From positions 1 to 64,000 of the forward strand of contig NZ_QAXS01000010.1 in the NCBI RefSeq assembly GCF_003053565.1: DNA of 64,000 bases, given 5' to 3'. This DNA is from Halanaerobium saccharolyticum (GTDB lineage Bacteria; Bacillota; Halanaerobiia; Halanaerobiales; Halanaerobiaceae). This document shows, piece after piece, positions 9,371-17,051 of this stretch. Positions within the stretch are counted from its first letter, which is position 1; the number at the start of each line of letters is the position of its first letter. The translations under genes were made by a program, and so were the position numbers. A model generated the notes under the pieces. It was not told the origin of the DNA. It saw only the letters and a list, made by a program, of their open reading frames with translations, and made no database searches.

Positions 9371-10903
9371 TTATTCAACTCCTTTATTACCGGTTGCATA
9401 TTTCATTATAGTTTCCTGATCTGCTTCAGAACGATCCAGCTCAGCAGTTTTCTTTCCTTCTGACATAACAACTATTCGGTCACTCATTCCCATTATTTCT
9501 GGCAGTTCAGAAGAAATCATGATTACAGTTACTCCTTCTTCAACCAGCTGGTTCATCAGTCTGTAAACTTCTGTTTTGGCACCAACGTCAATCCCTCGGG
9601 TTGGCTCATCTAAAATCAATACATCAGAATCTGTGATCAGCCATTTACCAATAACAACTTTCTGCTGATTACCTCCACTTAGTTTTTCTACAAAGACATC
9701 AAGGGAAGGGGTTTTTATATTCAACTCATCTACATACTTTTCAGCCACAGTTCGCTCTGCATGGTTATCCATGGCCATTTTGGAACTGAATTTTTTAATT
9801 GACGGCAGAGTCATATTCATCACTAAATTTTTATCAAGCAGCAGTCCTAATTCTTTTCTATCCTCAGTAACTAAAGCTATTCCATTTTTTATTGCATCAG
9901 CAGGAGATTTAATCTTCAATTTTTGACCATTTAGGTAAATTTCACCCTCACGTTTTTTGCCATAAACTCCAAAGATTGCGTTAACCAGCTCTGTTCTTCC
10001 AGCTCCCATCAGACCTGAAATACCAAGAATTTCTCCCTTATAAGCTGAAAATGAGACATTATCAACTAATTTTTTGTCAGGACTAAATGGATCAGGTACA
10101 GAAATATTTTTTACTTCCAGCGTTTTTTCTCCTCGCTGAAAATCTTTTTTTGGAAAAAGGTCATTAATATCTCTTCCAACCATTCTGGTAATAATTTCAT
10201 CTAAAGTAACCTGATCAATATTAATTTTTTCGCCAATAGTTGCTCCATCTCTTAAAACAACAACCGAATCTGCTATTTCTTCGATTTCTTCCATCTTGTG
10301 AGAAATATAAATAATAGAAACTCCACTGGCTCTTAATTCATTAATTACTGTAAATAATTCATTTACTTCCGATTCAGTTAGGGCAGAAGTTGGCTCATCA
10401 AAAACTAAAATTCTGGTATCTAAGGAAAGAGCTTTTGCAATCTCAACCATCTGCTGTTTACCAACTGTTAGATCTCCAAGTTCAGTTCTTGGATCAATAT
10501 TCATATTTAAACGTGCTAAAACTTTTTCGGCATTGTGATATAATTCTTCCCATTTAATTCCACCAAATTTATTCAAAGGTTGTCTATCTAAAAATATATT
10601 TTCGGCAACAGATAGGTCAGGCAGCAAATTCAATTCCTGATGAATAATTCCAATCCCTGCTTCTTCGGCTTCTCTTGTATTTTCAAAGCGAACAAGCATG
10701 TCATCAAGATAAATGTCTCCTTCATAAGTAGGATAGGGCCAGACACCACTTAAAACTTTCATTAATGTTGATTTTCCAGCACCATTTTCTCCAACCAGCG
10801 CTAAAATTTCTCCTTTTTCTAGAGCAAAATTAACATGATCAAGAGCTCTAACACCGGGGAAATCTTTAATAATATTTTTCATTTCCAGAATTTCTTCAGC
10901 CAT
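9371..10903 (-). CDS. xylG: Sugar ABC transporter double ATPase (XylG-like)
   Basis: Cytoplasmic ATPase with two fused ABC domains, 510 residues. The first half has Walker A GENGAGKST (about 38-46), the phrase SGVWPYPTYEGDIY that resembles XylG, and Walker B ILVFDEPTSAL. The second half has the degenerate Walker A GLMGAGRTE, the signature LSGGNQQKVV and Walker B LILDEPTRGID. It lies between xylF-like and xylH-like genes with two bases between its stop and the permease start. An AGGAGG-type site (TGGAGGT) precedes ATG. Confidence 0.93.
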   Translation of the reverse strand: MAEEILEMKNIIKDFPGVRALDHVNFALEKGEILALVGENGAGKSTLMKVLSGVWPYPTYEGDIYLDDMLVRFENTREAEEAGIGIIHQELNLLPDLSVAENIFLDRQPLNKFGGIKWEELYHNAEKVLARLNMNIDPRTELGDLTVGKQQMVEIAKALSLDTRILVFDEPTSALTESEVNELFTVINELRASGVSIIYISHKMEEIEEIADSVVVLRDGATIGEKINIDQVTLDEIITRMVGRDINDLFPKKDFQRGEKTLEVKNISVPDPFSPDKKLVDNVSFSAYKGEILGISGLMGAGRTELVNAIFGVYGKKREGEIYLNGQKLKIKSPADAIKNGIALVTEDRKELGLLLDKNLVMNMTLPSIKKFSSKMAMDNHAERTVAEKYVDELNIKTPSLDVFVEKLSGGNQQKVVIGKWLITDSDVLILDEPTRGIDVGAKTEVYRLMNQLVEEGVTVIMISSELPEIMGMSDRIVVMSEGKKTAELDRSEADQETIMKYATGNKGVE

Positions 10904-10939
10904 CTATTTTACCTCCAGAATTGATTATTGATAGAGCAA

Positions 10940-10959
10940 TCCCATCCAATTGGATGGGA
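10940..10959. promoter_or_regulatory. Intercistronic 20-nt palindrome between xylF and xylG
   Basis: A perfect palindrome, TCCCATCCAA joined to TTGGATGGGA, with partly complementary flanks (GCA...TGC). No T-run follows on the minus strand, so it is more likely an mRNA-stabilising or attenuating hairpin that keeps the binding-protein message abundant relative to the transporter genes than a full terminator. Confidence 0.55.
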
Positions 10960-10992
10960 CTGCCTGTAATTTTATTGCTTATAAGCTTATAT

Positions 10993-12087
10993 TTACTCTT
11001 CGCTAAAAATATCTGTTGCTTCGTGATAACCATCAGCAACAACAGTATCCATAATATTATCCTGATTAACTACTACAATTTCGGTTACTACAGTAGGAAC
11101 TTCAACCTGACCATTGTCTACATAACGTGTAATATCTACAATTTCATCGATTGGTCTGTCTGGGTTTTTAGCAAGTGCTACTGCAGCTCTTGCAGCTTCA
11201 TATGCTAGAGGTTTAACTTTCTTAAAGATATCAATTGTCTGCTTACCCTGAGCAATATATCTCATATTAATTAAATCAGCATCAGAACCGGCAACAAATA
11301 CCTTATCTGTGTCTGCCATACCCTGAGCTTCTAAAGCTCTAACTGCACCGGAAGCCATACCACTGTTGTTAGCTACTACAGCATCAATTTTATTATCATA
11401 TCTGGTTAATGCATTCTCTGTAGTTTCCATAGCTAAGTCAGGTGACCAGCCTTCGTGACTCTGATCCACTACTAATTCTAAGCCTTCATATTCTGCAACT
11501 GTATCTAAAACTCCCTGAGAAAATGCATTGGCGTTGGAGTCACCAGGCTGTCCTCTTAAAAGAACTACATTACCTTTAACTTCACCGCGGTTTTCTTTAA
11601 ACCATTCAACCATAGCTTCTCCCTGAAGTTCTCCAACTGCCCAGCTATCCTGAGTTAAGAATAGATCTACATCACTGTTCATAATTAATGAATCATAATT
11701 TACTACAGCAACCCCGGAATCATGTGCTTTTCTAACCATATTACTTGCAGTACCTGTGTTAACTGGCTGTAATACAATTACATCAGCACCCTGGGTTAAC
11801 ATATTTTCAAATTTAGAAAGCTGTTCATTTTCATCATTATTAGCTGCATCAAAGATAACCTCATCAGCACCTAATTCTTCTGCTTTTTCTATAAAAGCAT
11901 CTCTATCTGTCTTATATCTTTCTTCCTGCATTGTCTTTAACAGAAAACCTACCTTGATTACTCCATCATCTTCTCTTTCATTATCTCCTAAGAGATTGTC
12001 TAACCAGCCGCCGTCCTGAGCAAAAACTGTCATGGACATTGAGGAAACGAGTAAAACTACTACCAACAAAATACTTAACTTTTTCAT
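10993..12087 (-). CDS. xylF: Xylose-type sugar-binding protein (XylF-like)
   Basis: Extracytoplasmic receptor of the ABC importer, 364 residues. A signal peptide (about 1-23, ending VFAQ) precedes a type-I periplasmic-binding fold: VGFLLKTMQEERYKTDRD, the VIVLQPVNT loop, SYDSLI-like VNYDSLIMNSDVDLF, GQPGDSNA and VFVAGSDADLINMRYI. The pattern of Asn/Asp residues and ILRGQPGDSNA-like segment match XylF/ChvE-type aldopentose binders. The start has AGGGGGT. It is the first gene of the operon, so its mRNA is the most exposed to the palindromes upstream and downstream. Confidence 0.9.
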   Translation of the reverse strand: MKKLSILLVVVLLVSSMSMTVFAQDGGWLDNLLGDNEREDDGVIKVGFLLKTMQEERYKTDRDAFIEKAEELGADEVIFDAANNDENEQLSKFENMLTQGADVIVLQPVNTGTASNMVRKAHDSGVAVVNYDSLIMNSDVDLFLTQDSWAVGELQGEAMVEWFKENRGEVKGNVVLLRGQPGDSNANAFSQGVLDTVAEYEGLELVVDQSHEGWSPDLAMETTENALTRYDNKIDAVVANNSGMASGAVRALEAQGMADTDKVFVAGSDADLINMRYIAQGKQTIDIFKKVKPLAYEAARAAVALAKNPDRPIDEIVDITRYVDNGQVEVPTVVTEIVVVNQDNIMDTVVADGYHEATDIFSEE

Positions 12088-12127
12088 TATTTACCCCCTA
12101 ATAGTTTTCTCAATGCGAACCATTATT

Positions 12128-12149
12128 AACTTATAATCGCTTATAATCC
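12128..12149 (-). promoter_or_regulatory. Tandem direct repeat upstream of xylF
   Basis: On the minus strand GATTATAAGC is followed at once by GATTATAAGT, two ten-base repeats one helical turn apart. This spacing suits AraC-type activators such as the nearby YesN-like regulator. It is an inference only; the repeat lies in the 40-60 bases before the xylF start and could be in the leader. Confidence 0.35.
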
Positions 12150-12183
12150 TCAAAGAGTTATTTGATTTATCTAAATTGTATAT

Positions 12184-12213
12184 AATTAAGCGAATTTCAT
12201 AATACGCTTAATT
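12184..12213. promoter_or_regulatory. 30-nt interrupted palindrome upstream of xylF
   Basis: AATTAAGCG and CGCTTAATT flank a 12-base spacer, overlapping a possible minus-strand promoter (TTGAAT, 16 bases, TATTAT). The left 17 bases of this palindrome are also found inverted at 13708-13724, just across the right end of the insertion sequence. It may be an operator for sugar control or sequence copied during insertion. Confidence 0.45.
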
Positions 12214-12361
12214 TAGTTTAATTCAAAAAAATATTGTCTACGAATCATAAAAATAAGCCTTTTAACTTGAAATTATAGGTTTTAATGATTTACCATAGAT
12301 TTACTGCTAAATTTAGACGCACTTAGCTTGGGTATCTTAAAATCATGTTTTAAAAAGATAT

Positions 12362-13597
12362 TTAAGCAGCTAAAACTTGATTTTGGAGTTTGATTTTCTC
12401 GGCTGCAATTCTTGCAGCTATCAAACTGATAGAACTTAATAGCAGATGAGTTTTAACTTTTTTAGTTCCCATTACAGTTAAGTTTTCTAAATTTAAATGC
12501 TCTTTTAGTCTGGAAAAAGTTCTTTCAACACTGGTTCTTTTGTTGTAGATCTTTCTCCAGGTTCTAGAATCTCTATGTGGAGTTGAAATATATCTTGGGT
12601 TCTCTTTTGGTCTGGTTTTAGTTACTCGACCATAGTTGCTGTTAGAACACCACTTAGTACCATGAATACAATCAACTTTACCACATACATGTGGGCATCT
12701 AAATTTGTTGACTCCCTTGTAATGACCCCAGTAATACATTTTGTGGCCTCCACTGCAGACTGGTGTTCCTTTAAAATCATAGAATCCAGCTGGTGGCTGT
12801 TTAGCATTACGCTTGTTAATTGGGATAATAGCCTGAGACTCCTGCTCAAAGAGAATATGTTCATAGATATCAGTATAATCATAGCCTGAATCCATTGTCC
12901 AGTATTTAGGTTTAGTTAAATCTCTTTTAGCTAAAAAGTCATTGACTTTTTCAACTAATGGTATTGCCTGAGTTTTATCTGCATGATTAGCTGGAGTTAA
13001 AGTTAAAGCAATTGGTAATTCTGATTTAGTTTCAACTGCAGCATGTATCTTCCAGCCATACCAGGTTATCTGATTTTTATGGGAGTCAAATTTAGTACCC
13101 CAATCAGGGGTAAAAGAATTTTCCTTATCTATCTTTGACCTTGGCTTAGCTCGTTCATAAGCTTCCAGTTTTGAAGCATCAATAGCCATTGTCTCAGTGT
13201 CCAATAAGTCAAAATCTATACATTGATCCAAAAGATTATTCATCAGTATTTCCAGTTCATCAGTCTCAGATAATTTGCTGTAATATCGGCTAAAAGTTGA
13301 CTCGCTGGGCACCCTGCCAGTGGTAGAAAAACCACAAACATATCTGAGGTATGGACTTCTATCAATTTTGCTTACTAAGTCTGCTCTAGTAGGAATCTTT
13401 TCGATCTGTTGGACCAGAAAAGCTCTTAAAATAGCTTCTGGATTGTATCCAGTAGGACCTTTATTAGACTTAGGTTTTATCTTTTCAACAACAGGTTTAA
13501 GATCAATAGGATCTAAAATACAAATTAATTTGTCTGTTTCCGATAAATTTACTAATTCTTCAAAGGGAAAGAGACACTCTTGTCGAATATTATTAAT
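12362..13597 (-). CDS. DDE transposase, probable AUU start
   Basis: Transposase of 411 residues if started at ATT 13597. The N-terminal domain resembles DUF772 (segments CLFPFEELVNLSETDKL, NPEAILRAFLVQQIEKIPTRAD, DRSPYLRYVCGFSTTGRVPS), followed by the catalytic core with IDASKLEAY, MDSGYDY and RTSVERTFSRLKEHLNLENL, where the last motif supplies the glutamate. The frame is open through 13604 with no ATG, GTG or TTG until a GTG at 13312, which would delete the conserved N-terminal 95 residues. AAGGTG stands seven bases before ATT 13597, so initiation at AUU is the simplest reading. The gene looks intact. Confidence 0.8.
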   Translation of the reverse strand: MNNIRQECLFPFEELVNLSETDKLICILDPIDLKPVVEKIKPKSNKGPTGYNPEAILRAFLVQQIEKIPTRADLVSKIDRSPYLRYVCGFSTTGRVPSESTFSRYYSKLSETDELEILMNNLLDQCIDFDLLDTETMAIDASKLEAYERAKPRSKIDKENSFTPDWGTKFDSHKNQITWYGWKIHAAVETKSELPIALTLTPANHADKTQAIPLVEKVNDFLAKRDLTKPKYWTMDSGYDYTDIYEHILFEQESQAIIPINKRNAKQPPAGFYDFKGTPVCSGGHKMYYWGHYKGVNKFRCPHVCGKVDCIHGTKWCSNSNYGRVTKTRPKENPRYISTPHRDSRTWRKIYNKRTSVERTFSRLKEHLNLENLTVMGTKKVKTHLLLSSISLIAARIAAEKIKLQNQVLAA

Positions 13598-13664
13598 AGG
13601 GCTTCACCTTCTTTCGAGTTTTTTGGGTGCTACTATTAAATTCGACAAGATTGGGGTGAAGCCC
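13578..13664 (-). promoter_or_regulatory. Pseudoknot-forming leader of the transposase
   Basis: In mRNA order the leader holds GGGCTTCACC (13664-13655), TCTTGTCGAAT (13650-13640), then GGTGAAGCCC (13608-13599) and ATTCGACAAGA (13588-13578). The first pairs with the third and the second with the fourth, so the order is a-b-a'-b', as in a pseudoknot or two exclusive helices. The ribosome site overlaps a' and the AUU lies between a' and b'. Confidence 0.6.
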
Positions 13665-13667
13665 TTT

Positions 13668-13697
13668 TTATATCATTAAATTCTTTGTTATATCAAG
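13668..13697 (-). promoter_or_regulatory. Promoter of the transposase
   Basis: On the minus strand TTGATA, an 18-base spacer and TATAAA stand just inside the right terminal repeat, so transcription would begin close to the start of the structured leader. Confidence 0.55.
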
Positions 13698-13759
13698 GCT
13701 TATTTTTATGAAATTCGCTTAATTATCTGAGGATTAACCATAGAATATTTTTTTAAACC

Positions 13760-13982
13760 CTTGAATATTTTTTGTGTTAATGAATTATATCTTTTTTATA
13801 AGTTTTTCAAAGCTATTATCTTTTTTCCTTTGTCGTTCACTCCGCCTCCTGCTCCGTTTACTGTCAGAGAAATTAACTTCCGCCATCCTTGACTACAGTT
13901 AATTTCTAGAGTCATCCAAAAAGATAATAGCTTTGAAAAAAATTATTTTGTTTAATAATTCATTAATACAAAAACTTTCAAG
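13760..13982. repeat. MITE-like long imperfect inverted repeat
   Basis: Outer arms of about 65 bases (13760-13826 and 13918-13982) are near-complementary, with a perfect 23-base core at 13803-13825 and 13918-13940. An inner pair, AGAAATTAAC (13868-13877) and GTTAATTTCT (13898-13907), is nested inside. The sequence CCTGCTYCRYTYAYTGTCA plus AAATTAACTTC recurs near 14024-14050. A non-autonomous mobile element or a structured RNA would both fit. Confidence 0.6.
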
Positions 13983-14059
13983 AACTTAGCAAAAATTGGG
14001 AGAGATTATTCAACCGCGTCCTGCTTCACTCATTGTCAAAAATTAACTTCTTCGATCAA

Positions 14060-14099
14060 AAAACGGCTAAACCTTCAGTATTTAAAGGCTTAGCCGTTT
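14060..14099 (-). terminator. Terminator of the response-regulator operon
   Basis: AAACGGCTAA and TTAGCCGTTT form the stem, with a further partial AAGG/CCTT pairing; the minus strand continues with TTTTTTGAT. Confidence 0.8.
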
Positions 14100-14134
14100 G
14101 GTTGATTTCTATTTTACTGGAAATTTCAATCATT

Positions 14135-15283
14135 CTACAAAAGATTTATATTATCTCTATAAGTTGTGGGAGAAGCTCCGACCAGTTTTTTAAACCAGGA
14201 ACTGAAATAATAGGCATCATTAAAACCAAGCTGGTCAGCAATCTGATAAATTTTATCATCAGTAGTTTTTAACAGCTCTTTTGCCTTATTTAATCTGATC
14301 ATATTAAGGTAGTCACTAAAACTTTCTCCACTTTCTTCGTGAAAAAGGTTGCTTAAATGACCCGTACTTAAATTAAATTTACGGGCCAGCTCACTTAAAG
14401 TAATTCCATCCTGATAATTTTCTGCAATATAGGCCTTCATTTCACTGATTATTTCAGCATTCTTTTCACCAGGAGTAAAGGAAATTAAATCATGCAGCCT
14501 CAGCAGAAATTCCTTGAGTATAATCTCAACTTCCTTTATTTCCCCATAGTTTAAATTTTCTATGCGCTCTTTATCAATTATTTCCATTAAATCTTCTGCT
14601 TGATAGTCTAAATCCTTGATAATCTTAAAACTTTCTAAGATTAGATTATTCAGGACAACAAATAATTTTTCTTTATTGAGTTCTACCGCTTTTAATTCTT
14701 CAATAATTTTATTTACTGTCTGCAAAACATCCTCTTTACTGCCTCTTTTTAAAACAGCATTTAAATCAATTCTATCCATTATCAAAGACTGATGCTGAAA
14801 AAATTGATCATCTATTAACCAATTATAAATTGTATTCAGTTTGTTTTCATTAATATAATTGGATATTTCCCCTCTTAATGCCGCCAGTCTCTGTTCATTA
14901 TTTTTCTCCCTAACCAGCTCATCCCTGGCTTTATTGACAACTTCCAGCAGTTTCTCTGAGCGAAAGGGTTTTAATAAATAATCATTAACACCAAAACGAA
15001 TTGATTTTTGAGCATATTCGAATTCTGCAAAACCAGAAATCACAATTACCTTTAAATGATTCCCATTTTTGCGGGCTTTTTCTATCAAATTCATACCACT
15101 CAATTTGGGCATCTGGATATCAGTTACCAGAATATCGATTCCATTTTCTCTAACAAATCTTAAAGCTTCTTCTCCATTTGCAGCAGCAAAGATCTGATAA
15201 CCTTCCTTTTCCCAGTCAGTATTATTAATTAATTTTTCTCGAATTGGTTTTTCATCATCAACAAGCAGTAAATTAAAGTTCAA
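14135..15283 (-). CDS. YesN-type response regulator with AraC DNA-binding domain
   Basis: Transcriptional regulator of 382 residues from TTG 15283. The N-terminal receiver has the acidic pair DDE, the phosphorylated Asp in ILVTDIQMPKLSG (about residue 55) and the conserved Lys in YLLKPF. A helical linker follows, then a C-terminal pair of AraC helix-turn-helix motifs (LSELARKFNLSTGHLSNLF and QIADQLGFNDAYYFSSWFKK). I prefer TTG 15283 because GGAGG sits seven bases before it; an ATG at 15307 would overlap the kinase gene. It pairs with the adjacent kinase and probably controls sugar uptake genes. Confidence 0.9.
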   Translation of the reverse strand: MNFNLLLVDDEKPIREKLINNTDWEKEGYQIFAAANGEEALRFVRENGIDILVTDIQMPKLSGMNLIEKARKNGNHLKVIVISGFAEFEYAQKSIRFGVNDYLLKPFRSEKLLEVVNKARDELVREKNNEQRLAALRGEISNYINENKLNTIYNWLIDDQFFQHQSLIMDRIDLNAVLKRGSKEDVLQTVNKIIEELKAVELNKEKLFVVLNNLILESFKIIKDLDYQAEDLMEIIDKERIENLNYGEIKEVEIILKEFLLRLHDLISFTPGEKNAEIISEMKAYIAENYQDGITLSELARKFNLSTGHLSNLFHEESGESFSDYLNMIRLNKAKELLKTTDDKIYQIADQLGFNDAYYFSSWFKKLVGASPTTYRDNINLL

Positions 15284-15284
15284 A

Positions 15285-17039
15285 TCAATTTCCTCCTCTC
15301 TGATCAATCCTAATAATCACAGTAGTTTTCTCACCTTCAACACTTTCAACCCTCAGGCCAGAACTGCCTCCGTACATTAATTTTAAGCGCTGGTCCACAT
15401 TGCGCAGGCCAAAATATTTCTGCTGATCATCAGTTTTCAGCCTGCCAGTTAAAATCTTATTTATCTCTTCTACCTTTGCAGCTGGAATACCAACTCCATT
15501 ATCTGCAATTTTAAAATATATATTCTTATTTTCCCGGTAGCCTTTTACAATAACCAGTCCTTTTTTCTCAGACGGCAGCAAACCGTGGTAAATAGCATTT
15601 TCAACAATCGGCTGCAGTATTAATTTTGGAATATGCTTATCCATAATTTCATGATCTTCAACATCAATTATATATTCATATTCTTCTCCATGCCGAAACT
15701 GCTGAATAAAAAGATAATTTTTTACATGTTTAATTTCATTTCTAATTAAGACCATTTCTTTACCGTGGCTTAAACTGAGGCGAAAGAACTTACCAAGAGC
15801 CTCAACCATATGAGTTGCTCTGTCAAAATCTTTGTTTTCCAAAAGTCCAATTATTAGGTCAAGAGTATTATAAATAAAGTGAGGCTTAATCTGGTTATCA
15901 AGACTCTCCATCTCCAGTTTCCTAAGCAGCTTCTGTTCTCTAACATTTTGTTCCATCAATTTATTAATCCGCCTGATCATCTTATTGAAACTCTGACCCA
16001 GCTCAGCTATTTCATCATTACCACTCGTATCAATTTTAACTGACAGGTCATTTTCGGAAGCCCGGTGAGTTAACTCCTGCAGCTTCTGGATTGGCCTTGA
16101 AAGTGAGGATGATAAATAAATGGTCAGCAAAATAATAATTAAGAGTACCACTAAAGTCATATATAATGTAATATCAGTTATATAATTCAACTCTGCTTCT
16201 ACCTCATCTGCCGAGGCCATACTGATTATATACCAGCCAGTTGCATAGGAAAAAGTAGAAGTCAAAATATACTGTTCTCCATTTAGATTAAGCTTGCGGT
16301 CTGGAAAACCAGCATTATATAAGAGGCTCCTCTCACCTATCAGTTCCTGGTTGGGGTGATAAATAATATCACCATTTTGATCAGCAATTAAAAAGTAACT
16401 TTTTTCTCCCAGATTAAAATCGGTTAAATTTGCCAGTACATCCAGATCAATATCTGCAGAAATCAAAACATTTTCCTCGGCAATTTCGGGATAATATGAA
16501 CTGACAATAGTAATTACTTCCTGCTGCAAATAATTTGTATAGGGAGAAGTAAAAGATATGTCTCCACTTGAATCAGAATACATCCTGGCTCTAAAATTTT
16601 CCAAATCAATATTATAAGTCCCATAACTGCTGATTCTGCGTCCATCCTGAAAGGTTATTGCAATATCCTCCAGTCCGGGCTTCATCTGTTTTAGATTATT
16701 AAAATCCTCCCAGATTCTAAAAGCATACTTCCTGTTATTTCTAAAATCATTGGCCTGGGTTAATTTTATAAATTGATTAATATAAAAATCCTGCTCCCGG
16801 CTTAAAAAAGTTTCAATCTCACTAATATAGTCTTCCAGATCTCTTTCCATTCTATTTACCATTTCCTGTGAGTAAGCACTGATTCGATCATTAATTGCCC
16901 CCCGATAAATATTAAAAGAAAGCAGCCCGGATAATAAAATTGGCAGCAGACCAATTATCAGAAAAGAAATAATCAATTTTGTTCTGATCGTATGAATCTC
17001 TATTTTATTAAATAATTTTTTAAAAAGATTATTAAACAT
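15285..17039 (-). CDS. YesM/LytS-type sensor histidine kinase
   Basis: Membrane sensor of 584 residues. A first membrane segment (about 20-42) is followed by an extracellular dCache-type domain (about 45-275), a second membrane segment (about 280-305), HAMP (about 308-360), a His_kinase domain with the phospho-acceptor in NQIKPHFIYNTLDLI, and a HATPase with LILQPIVENAIYHG and DNGVGIP. Neighbours are an extracellular sugar-binding protein upstream and an AraC-type response regulator downstream. This layout matches known three-component sugar-sensing systems in which the binding protein presents the ligand to the kinase. Confidence 0.93.
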   Translation of the reverse strand: MFNNLFKKLFNKIEIHTIRTKLIISFLIIGLLPILLSGLLSFNIYRGAINDRISAYSQEMVNRMERDLEDYISEIETFLSREQDFYINQFIKLTQANDFRNNRKYAFRIWEDFNNLKQMKPGLEDIAITFQDGRRISSYGTYNIDLENFRARMYSDSSGDISFTSPYTNYLQQEVITIVSSYYPEIAEENVLISADIDLDVLANLTDFNLGEKSYFLIADQNGDIIYHPNQELIGERSLLYNAGFPDRKLNLNGEQYILTSTFSYATGWYIISMASADEVEAELNYITDITLYMTLVVLLIIILLTIYLSSSLSRPIQKLQELTHRASENDLSVKIDTSGNDEIAELGQSFNKMIRRINKLMEQNVREQKLLRKLEMESLDNQIKPHFIYNTLDLIIGLLENKDFDRATHMVEALGKFFRLSLSHGKEMVLIRNEIKHVKNYLFIQQFRHGEEYEYIIDVEDHEIMDKHIPKLILQPIVENAIYHGLLPSEKKGLVIVKGYRENKNIYFKIADNGVGIPAAKVEEINKILTGRLKTDDQQKYFGLRNVDQRLKLMYGGSSGLRVESVEGEKTTVIIRIDQRGGN

Positions 17040-17051
17040 TAAATTTCCACC

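Larger units (their letters stand above)
12245..13711 (-). mobile_element. Insertion sequence with IS1182/IS5-type DDE transposase
   Basis: About 1.47 kb bounded by 17-base perfect terminal inverted repeats (12245-12261 and 13695-13711; one arm reads TCATAAAAATAAGCCTT). It holds one transposase gene on the minus strand, with its own promoter near the right end. It has inserted between the xylF promoter region and the two-component genes. I could not define a target-site duplication with certainty; CGCTTAATT occurs on both sides (12205-12213 and 13716-13724) but does not abut the repeats. Confidence 0.8.
13712..14134. other. Intergenic stretch with MITE-like element; no gene
   Basis: This stretch has no convincing coding frame. 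It contains a large imperfect inverted repeat (listed separately), a partial second copy of its inner sequence around 14016-14052, and the terminator of the response-regulator gene. Confidence 0.7.

Noticed and set aside
13320-13679. 119-residue plus-strand reading frame over the IS right end
   Set aside because: It lies antisense to the conserved N-terminal domain of the transposase, has no ribosome site and resembles no protein.
12205-13724. CGCTTAATT on both sides of the IS as target-site duplication
   Set aside because: The copies do not abut the terminal inverted repeats; one belongs to the xylF palindrome.
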